Below are positions 1 through 6,600 of a stretch of DNA of 64,000 bases, in pieces. Under the pieces are notes generated by a model. The model worked only from the letters and a program-made list of their open reading frames with translations. It searched no databases and was not told the origin of the DNA. Each line of letters opens with the position of its first letter. Position 1 is the first letter of the stretch. This DNA is from Candidatus Woesearchaeota archaeon (GTDB taxonomy: Archaea > Nanobdellota > Nanobdellia > Woesearchaeales > JABMPP01). The DNA lies in assembly GCA_018303405.1 (NCBI GenBank), contig JAGVYD010000014.1:73350-137349 (forward strand), read 5' to 3'. The position numbers and the translations under genes are program-made.

Positions 1-41
1 TTCCCTCGAAATAACTATGTCTTAGTAACAAAAAGGCAAAG

Positions 42-50
42 CTTTATAAA
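42..50 (+). promoter_or_regulatory. TATA element for first PEFG-CTERM gene
   Basis: The sequence ctttataaa, preceded by purine-rich aaagg, resembles an archaeal TATA box with its BRE. Initiation about 25 bases downstream would give a leader of roughly 100 nt before the start at 173. Most other genes in this window look leaderless, so this leader is unusual. Confidence 0.6.
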
Positions 51-112
51 TGAAGCATATTTACAATCCGCATAACAGCATATTGCTGTTAAAATGGGGT
101 GTGAATGATTGA

Positions 113-143
113 ACCTGGTCTTGTCGCAAGGCTGGAACCAGGT
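113..143 (+). promoter_or_regulatory. Leader hairpin before PEFG-CTERM gene
   Basis: A perfect 7-bp inverted repeat (acctggt at 113-119, accaggt at 137-143) encloses a 17-nt loop in the predicted 5' leader. A G-rich ribosome-binding segment (gggggt, 161-166) follows, 6 nt before the ATG. The hairpin could affect RNA stability or translation; no function is proven. Confidence 0.4.
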
Positions 144-172
144 GGAAATAATAATAAAATGGGGGTAATAAA

Positions 173-652
173 ATGAAGGCTATAGCAACAATTTTGATGG
201 TCGCACTCATGCTTGTGGGTGCAGTGTCAGCAGTTGATATGACAATAACACCACAGTTGGTCCACTTGGATCACACCGATTCCAAAGATGTGGTTGTGTG
301 CGTGACAAAGGCAGATAATTCGCCATACACAAATCTGGACTTGTACATCACCTCAGAGTGCCAGGATTTGGACAATGATGAAGTCTGCAGTGTTGCAGAG
401 AATGGCAATGCAGCTGGAATCTTCAGCGCAACTGTCAAGACCTCACCAACCGATGCAGCTGGATGCGGAGAAGTTACACTCGCAACCAACGCAGCTCCAG
501 GCGGAACATTCGCATACAGCGTCTTGAGCAAGAATGGCGCAGTTGATGTCGATTCAGAAGGCGCACTTGCATATGTCCCTGAATTCGGCGTTATCGCAGC
601 CATGACAGTTCTTGGCGGCGCAGGCTACTTCATCTACAAGAGAAGGAAGTAA
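173..652 (+). CDS. Secreted protein with C-terminal PEFG-CTERM-type sorting signal
   Basis: A 159-residue exported protein. Residues 1-20 form a signal peptide ending in AVSA. The ectodomain (about 21-130) has four cysteines that could form disulfides. The C-terminus from residue 135 is a tripartite signal: VPEFG, a hydrophobic stretch, then YKRRK. This layout matches the archaeal PEF/PEFG-CTERM class, whose members are processed by archaeosortases and transferred to a membrane lipid or other anchor. The archaeosortase gene is next downstream (960), and a second protein with a nearly identical tail follows it (2106), so it is a probable substrate. The G-rich segment gggggt just before the ATG supports the start. 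Ectodomain function is unknown; its small size and strong-looking promoter suggest an abundant surface component (inference). Confidence 0.85.
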   Translation: MKAIATILMVALMLVGAVSAVDMTITPQLVHLDHTDSKDVVVCVTKADNSPYTNLDLYITSECQDLDNDEVCSVAENGNAAGIFSATVKTSPTDAAGCGEVTLATNAAPGGTFAYSVLSKNGAVDVDSEGALAYVPEFGVIAAMTVLGGAGYFIYKRRK

Positions 653-653
653 A

Positions 654-679
654 TTTTCCTTTCTTTTTTTTCTCTTTTG
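654..679 (+). terminator. T-rich transcription terminator
   Basis: A pyrimidine tract with runs of T begins two bases after the stop codon at 652. Archaeal RNA polymerase commonly terminates at such tracts without a hairpin. Confidence 0.6.
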
Positions 680-680
680 T

Positions 681-812
681 CAAGAACCACCGGTCAGAGA
701 CCAGTGAAATGTCATGCTTAGTTCCACAGACCTCGTGGTTCTTGAGCATGTTAGGAATTTTTCACTTGAAAGTTTGACATTGGCTTTCCAGCCACCAGTT
801 AGAAACTAGTGG
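681..812 (+). other. Structured intergenic region with twin hairpins
   Basis: The gap 653-959 holds no gene but much potential structure. Hairpin A (688-706) is CACCGGTC-AGA-GACCAGTG. Hairpin B (792-812) is CCACCAGTT-AGA-AACTAGTGG. Both have an AGA loop and one C-A mismatch at the same stem position, and two base pairs differ between them by compensating changes. A perfect 10-bp inverted repeat (681-690 with 735-744) overlaps hairpin A and would exclude it, and a 6-bp pair (713-718 with 745-750) interleaves with that. This could be a small RNA, the archaeosortase leader, or protein-binding DNA sites. Confidence 0.5.
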
Positions 813-959
813 AAAATTCCAAACATTTTATCTGATTTCTTCACATTATGGCATTATAATCTTGACTGGTGTTTAATGTAAAGGTTTATCAATAAGCATT
901 GATTACACCAACCACACAGTAGTGAATATTCATATAGTGGATCAGGCAGGGGACAATCC

Positions 960-1982
960 ATGAAAATAGCGCAAAAATGGAAGGAATTGAAGAAAAGAAC
1001 AGGGCTCTACCAGTTTTTAATCCGGTCTGTTGTCTTCTTTAGCATATTATTTGGCCTGTATTTTGCATTGTTCCTCTGGATTAGGCATCTGCCATTCTTT
1101 GTCAAATACCTGGCAATAGGCGACTCATATTATATTCCCTGGCTTTCCGGCCTGAGAAAGACTGATTTTTTGAATGCCATTGTGTTTGCAATCATTGCAT
1201 TTGTTGTATGGAACAGGGAATCCATTAAGGCTGTAAAGCCCACCCGCAGGAGATGGGGCGAGACAGTGTGGATGGCCTGCCTTTCCCTGCTTTCTATTGC
1301 AGCCCATTATTTCCTGAAATATTGGATAAAGGTCAATCCCGGCCAGGCAGCTGCATCAGCTGGCTTCCTTACAGGCCTGAAATACCTTTTGCTTCTGTGC
1401 TTTGTGGCTTTCCTCGGCATGGCCGTGTATACACTTGACTTCACCAGGTCTTTTGGCAAAAGGCACTGGAAGTCTATATTGACATTTTTGGCCATCGGCG
1501 CTGTGTATTTCTATATAATACAGCTCTTCCAGAAGATATGGTATCACTTGTCCTATTTTGTTGCCAAGACAATTTACCATATGCTCTCGCTGACATTCGA
1601 CAATGTTTATTTTTCACCTGGAACAGTTACCCAGGGGCCAAGGCTGGGCGTTGAAGGGTTTATGGTTGGGATTAGCGACGCCTGTTCTGGCATTGATTCA
1701 TTGCTGCTGTTCCTTTCCCTGTATACCCTTTTGCTTGTCCTCGACTGGAAGAGGCTGGACTTAAAGAGGATGTTCATCCTGTTCATCCCGGGCATTATCG
1801 GCACTGTCGCATATAATATCCTGAGAGTTTATGTTCTGCTCTTGGTCGGTGTCTATTATGACCAGCAATTCGCCATTGACACTTTCCATACCAACATAGG
1901 CTGGATACTGTTCCTTGCCTTCTTTATGCTGTTCTGGCATTATGGAAGCAAATGGGTTTACCTGCCCAGGAACAAGAGATAA
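960..1982 (+). CDS. Archaeosortase (exosortase-family transpeptidase)
   Basis: A 340-residue polytopic membrane protein with about eight hydrophobic segments. It carries the exosortase/archaeosortase catalytic triad: Cys242 in SDACSGIDSLL, Arg289 in NILRVYVLL and His310 in FHTNIGW, each at the edge of a late membrane segment as the family requires. Archaeosortases are thought to cut C-terminally signalled surface proteins at the membrane and pass them to an anchor. Genes on both sides (173, 2106) encode proteins ending in VPEFG plus a hydrophobic segment and basic tail, so this is probably a dedicated enzyme-substrate locus. A purine-rich stretch (caggggac) sits just before the ATG. The family call is secure; the subtype is inferred from the substrates. 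Confidence 0.92.
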   Translation: MKIAQKWKELKKRTGLYQFLIRSVVFFSILFGLYFALFLWIRHLPFFVKYLAIGDSYYIPWLSGLRKTDFLNAIVFAIIAFVVWNRESIKAVKPTRRRWGETVWMACLSLLSIAAHYFLKYWIKVNPGQAAASAGFLTGLKYLLLLCFVAFLGMAVYTLDFTRSFGKRHWKSILTFLAIGAVYFYIIQLFQKIWYHLSYFVAKTIYHMLSLTFDNVYFSPGTVTQGPRLGVEGFMVGISDACSGIDSLLLFLSLYTLLLVLDWKRLDLKRMFILFIPGIIGTVAYNILRVYVLLLVGVYYDQQFAIDTFHTNIGWILFLAFFMLFWHYGSKWVYLPRNKR

Positions 1983-2044
1983 GGCGTTTCTATATAGCTT
2001 ATATATGAAAATAAATAGGAGTAGCCTATATTCTGATATTGTAA

Positions 2045-2098
2045 CTATTAAATGATAGTGACAAATCGAAAGCTTTATAAATAAGTATCATTTAATAG
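2045..2098 (+). promoter_or_regulatory. Perfect 13-bp inverted repeat around a TATA box
   Basis: Arms ctattaaatgata (2045-2057) and tatcatttaatag (2086-2098) are perfect reverse complements with a 28-base spacer. The spacer contains the TATA element ctttataaa (2073-2081), about 27 bases before the ATG at 2106, so the transcript should be leaderless. The downstream arm lies between TATA and the start site. This geometry suits a dimeric repressor or activator. Confidence 0.6.
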
Positions 2099-2105
2099 TG
2101 GTAAC

Positions 2106-2786
2106 ATGAAACAATTAATCCAAATGCTATGCTTGATCGCTATTGCAATAGCTTTAAGCGGATGCAAGCCAGTTGTAGACAGAGAAGTGTTCGATATAGG
2201 ATTAGGGTTGGAGAGCATGAACTTTGGGAACATTGTAAATGAAGATTTGGCATTCAATGAAACAAATTCTTCAAATGGCAATTCTAATGTTTCAATAGAC
2301 ATTTCAGGGAATCCAGAGGAAGTGCCGGAAAATGCAAGCAATTCCAGCTGGTCTTTTTTTGGCAGCCTCCCATACGGGCAAGGCGGCTCAAAAGGGGGAT
2401 CTGGCAGTTCAGGGCCAGAAAGCAACCCGGAAGATGATGAAAATGAAGAGGATGAAGAGGAAGACTCATTTTTCACATTCAATTTGATAATGCCTTTTGA
2501 TGAGAATAACAGCTCAAATGAAACAGAAACAAACATAACAATCGAGCTTGAAATTGAAGGCCTGGAATTCGGCCCTGGAAATGAAACAAATGATACCAAT
2601 GCTTCCAATGGCGGCCAGAATGAATCAGATGATGGCGACGATGAGGAAGAAAATGAGATTGTATTTTTCCCTCAGAACAATGAAAAACCTGCTGAAGTGC
2701 CTGAGTTTGGCACACTTGCTGCGCTTGCAGTATTGGGAAGCGCTGGATATTTCATAAATAAGAACAGGAAAAGGTATAAAGTGTAA
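2106..2786 (+). CDS. Acidic Asn/Ser-rich surface protein with lipobox and PEFG-CTERM tail
   Basis: A 226-residue exported protein. The N-terminus has a hydrophobic segment ending in ALSGC, a lipobox-like site with Cys20 as acceptor. The middle is highly acidic and low in complexity (runs of Glu, Asp, Asn, Ser), with about a dozen N-X-S/T sequons that would be targets for archaeal N-glycosylation. The C-terminus from about residue 198 reads VPEFGTLAALAVLGSAGYF followed by basic residues, almost the same as the tail of the protein at 173. It is a probable substrate of the archaeosortase at 960. Having both an N-terminal lipobox and a C-terminal sorting tail is odd; the cysteine may be fortuitous. 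It could be a stalk, spacer or glycan carrier (inference). Confidence 0.8.
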   Translation: MKQLIQMLCLIAIAIALSGCKPVVDREVFDIGLGLESMNFGNIVNEDLAFNETNSSNGNSNVSIDISGNPEEVPENASNSSWSFFGSLPYGQGGSKGGSGSSGPESNPEDDENEEDEEEDSFFTFNLIMPFDENNSSNETETNITIELEIEGLEFGPGNETNDTNASNGGQNESDDGDDEEENEIVFFPQNNEKPAEVPEFGTLAALAVLGSAGYFINKNRKRYKV

Positions 2787-2806
2787 AGTATATCTGTGGT
2801 TGTACA

Positions 2807-3673
2807 ATGAGAAAATCTAAAATAAAGATGATGAATCAAAAGCTCAAAAAACACAATAACCGATTTATGAGTTTTTTGCAAATAACGATTGCCTTGGGCT
2901 TGATATTTTTAGGGTCTGTAATGACAATTAATTTTCTTGAGACAGCTATTAGTCCGGATAATCACATTAACAAAGAGAATGTTGTATTAATAATTTTTCT
3001 CAGGACCGTGATGATTCTTGGCGGGTTATCATTAATTTTTTGGACAAAATACCGCGATAGGATTATAAGGTTCATTAAATCATTTTATGTTGAGGAGATT
3101 GTATTTATACATATCATCTCGTTTATTTTATTGGCAGTTATATTCAATGTATTCACAAGGGGCACGATTTTCCAAGATTATTTTAATTTTGATACGGAAT
3201 CCAATTTTCCAGCATGGTTGTCTGGAACTTTATTGGCTGCAGCTGGGATACTGGCAATAATCATTGCATCAGCAAGTAAAGAGAAAAAGCACAATAAACA
3301 TTTCATGCTGGTCTTGGCATTAGGTTTCCTATACCTAAGTCTGGACGAAATAACACAATTGCACGAAATTCTTTCATGGTATAGCCCATGGAAATGGTAT
3401 GTTGTCATGGCTCCAATTATTATTATTTGGATTATATTGATCCTATTCTTAGCTATAAAATCATTAATAAAAACAGAGATATTGTGGATTATTTTTACAG
3501 GAATAGGAATTCTTGGCATTGGCTCTATGGGACTAGAATTCATTTCAGTAAATTTTATTGGCAACCATAATTCATTAGTTTACACAGCAGAAGTTTTATT
3601 GGAAGAAACATTTGAGATGTTTGGGACTTCGCTTGTAATTCTTGGATTGATTAGGCATCTTCGTGTCAAATAA
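2807..3673 (+). CDS. Polytopic membrane protein of unknown function
   Basis: A 288-residue protein with about seven predicted membrane segments. Two charged motifs sit in or next to membrane segments: LSLDEITQLHE near residue 180 and EVLLEETFEMFG near residue 265. I recall similar LDE-Q-HE and EE-EM-G pairs in uncharacterised bacterial and archaeal membrane proteins, but no function. A TATA-like ggtataaag (2773-2781), inside the end of the preceding gene, is spaced for a leaderless start at 2807. In-frame ATGs at 2828 and 2831 are alternatives. It is more AT-rich by eye than the neighbouring archaeosortase. The protein at 17650-18279 has vaguely similar paired motifs and may be a distant relative. 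Confidence 0.75.
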   Translation: MRKSKIKMMNQKLKKHNNRFMSFLQITIALGLIFLGSVMTINFLETAISPDNHINKENVVLIIFLRTVMILGGLSLIFWTKYRDRIIRFIKSFYVEEIVFIHIISFILLAVIFNVFTRGTIFQDYFNFDTESNFPAWLSGTLLAAAGILAIIIASASKEKKHNKHFMLVLALGFLYLSLDEITQLHEILSWYSPWKWYVVMAPIIIIWIILILFLAIKSLIKTEILWIIFTGIGILGIGSMGLEFISVNFIGNHNSLVYTAEVLLEETFEMFGTSLVILGLIRHLRVK

Positions 3674-3698
3674 TAGAAATTGCTATGATTGCATGCAC

Positions 3699-6600
3699 TC
3701 ATTGCCTTCTCTTTATTTGCTTTGCTGCTTCAGCAATTTGGGTATGTGCAGACATAACCTGGTGAATTGCCCGTTCTATAGCCTTTTTTGAATGGCCATA
3801 GCTTTGCAGTGCAACAGAAATATCATCTGAGTCAAAGCCTTCATTCATCTGCTTTTCTATGTAATCAACAAGCAGATTGGCAGTATATTGCAGGGTTGTT
3901 TCATCCATGGGCTCAGATGCTTCATCAGGATGGGTTTTCAGCGGCTCGTGCCCCTGGCTTCGCATATAGCTTATTGCCCCATCGACCACGCTTTTTGGAT
4001 ATCCTTTCTTGAGGAGTGATTTTCTCAGGCTCTCGAAGCTGTAGCCGTATTTTAGATGATGCTTAATGTATTTTACAGCATGGTGCTGTGCATTCAAGCC
4101 AAGGCTGTGCCTCAGCCTCTTTATTCTGGATGTCTCCTGGAAAAGCAGCATGCCAAAAATCGCAGTGCCTGCGAATATCAAAAGATAGGAGATGGATGTC
4201 CTGAAATTGGGCTGCGTGAATATTTGCCCTTCAGGAAGGTTGGCTGCGCTTTCATCATTTGGCGAAGCTACATCCGGCGACAATATTCGCTGGAGTAGAT
4301 TCTGGGTTGTTTTCTTCTCGCTGCCCGATCCTTTGCCTGTATTGTCCTTGCCAGGGGGCGCCGGTTTTTCAGTCTGGTCTTTTGTATTTCCTTTGCCTGG
4401 CCCGTCTAGTGAGGCTCCGCCTCCTCCGCCTCCGCCGCCGCCAGAGCTGGAGCTCGAGCTGCTGGAACTGCCTTCAGTTGTGCCTGTTGTTGTGTCATTC
4501 GATTCATTTGACGGGGTTTCTTCAATGGTGAAAGTTGTAAAGTGGGGCACTGTAAATGAATAAGTCGTGCCTGAATATGCCCTGTTTTCACAGCTGGTGC
4601 AGGCTGTTCCATCCTGCAGAATTCTCGGATTGGCCATGTTTATGTTGTAAAGCGTAAGGTTTGCCGACACATTGAGCTGGCTGTAAGTGCCATCATCAAC
4701 TGTTATGGAAGCTGTTCCGATGGTAATGGCGCTGTCAAAGTCAATTCCGGCGGCACTTGTTATGGTGCCAGTGAATACAATCATGCCTGTGGCAGTGTCT
4801 TCTATGGTCACATCTTCCAGGTTGCTGTAAGATTCCAATGAGCTGAAATCAGTAGTCCTGCCATCGAATTTTGTGTAAGTGGGAGGAGTCAAATCCTCTG
4901 AAACATTAAGATAGTGGGTTGCCGCGAATGCCTGCCCGGCCATGCTGTCGCTTGCGCTGCATGTCCATGCATAAAATCCAGGGCTGAATGCCAGGGATTT
5001 TGCAAGTGAGTGGCTGGATCCCGATGCTGCCTCAGAGTAAGATGCCAGCCATGCGCCGGTGAGATTTGTCCAAAGTTTCATGCCGGCCAGGTCAGCATCG
5101 GCATCTGTGGCTGTGCAGGAAAAGTCAACTGTGGCAATGGCTGAATTGTAATTGTCCGCCGGCCGGATTAACGTTACTGCCGGGCTGTGGTTGCCAATGT
5201 ATATTGTTCTCAGCGAAGTGTTTTTCCACTGGCTTGCATTGTCAATGGCGCTGCAGAGCCAGGAATAATACCCGTCTGAAAAAGTTCTTGAGGTCAGAAG
5301 AGTGTAAGTTTTTGCATTTGGAGTTGCTGTATAAACAGGCGCCAGCTTGCCGGATTGGTTTGTGTAAAGGCTCACTGATGAGAGAAGATAGTCATCACTA
5401 GCTGAACAATCGAACGAAATACTGCTTGAGCTTGTCGAAGAAAAAAAAAAGGACGGCTGGTTGGCCGTCGCGCTTGGAGGGTTGTCAACCAAAGGATCGC
5501 CTTCAGGTATTTCCTCGTATACGCCTCCGCCCAATATGGTGTAATAATCACTGTTCTGCCCTGATGTGACATCGAATGTGACTTTTGTTCCTGATTCCGA
5601 GACTTTATTTACAACAGCCTGTGAATTCTTGGTGATTGTGAAATCCGAGTTAAGGGCAAGCTCCTGCCCATCAATTGTCACGCGCACGGTTGTCGGGTAA
5701 TCTATATAGCCGTTCCTTTTCATTGTGTTCACAGTCAGGATTATCTTGTCTGATGACCTGGCTATGAAAACAGCTATCGGGCTGTTGGATGTGAACAGTT
5801 GTATCCCGCCTGCTGTGATTGAATTTGTGTTGAACGCACCTATTTCCTTTGCATTGTCATTGTAAACCATTGCCCAGCCAGTTGCCTGCTTGCCATTGTA
5901 GCTGGCAGTTCCATCTTCGTTTGTGTCGTAGATTATGACATTGCTTGCCTGCTGAAGGCCCTTGTCAGGCCCGCTGGTCAATGCAGTCACAGCCTGCTTG
6001 CCGCCTGTGTAGTACCAGTTGTGCGCTATTATGAAGTCAACATCATTTGCAGGGGTGTAGAGATAGGTTCGCCTGTAATGCCCCAACCCCCTGTAGCTGC
6101 CGCTGCATGATGTTTTTGAGAAGCAGTATGCCAGGCCGGTTATTCCCCCTCCCAAAGCCATGGATTGGTTTGCAAAGACCAGGTTTATGTCCATATTCTT
6201 GCCGTTCCTTGTGAAGGTAAGGTCAGCGCCGTTCCGTATTTCCGTGAATTCTTCCCCGATGTTAATGAAATTATGATAGACTCCCTGGCCCTGCTTATTC
6301 CCTGAGACAATAGTTCGTTTGGCCAGCAAATCGCCGTATTTCACAAAGTACTCTTCTACCGGGTTGGCATTCTTGTACGGCCGCCAGACATATGCGCCTG
6401 CAAATTCGCCGTCGCTTGTTCCTACGTAGTTTTCTACGTCTCCGCCGTATTCAAGCGGGAACTGCCTGTAATTTGGATAATCGTCTGGGTAAACCGGACT
6501 GGGGCAGGTTGACATGCCGTAATATTGGTTGTATGGCGCATTGCCGCATTGGTAGGACCATGCTCCCTGCGTGCCTTCAACTGTTTGTGCGCTGTTTTGG

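Noticed and set aside
271-603. Long antisense frames opposite real genes (also 41894-42517, 41211-41831, 4192-4563, 48296-48709)
   Set aside because: They mirror strong coding genes, have no promoter or ribosome site, and their sequences look like reverse translations of GC-rich codons.
4410-4480. Gly/Ser-coding low-complexity run as a tandem repeat of interest
   Set aside because: It is an ordinary flexible linker before the membrane span of the giant protein.
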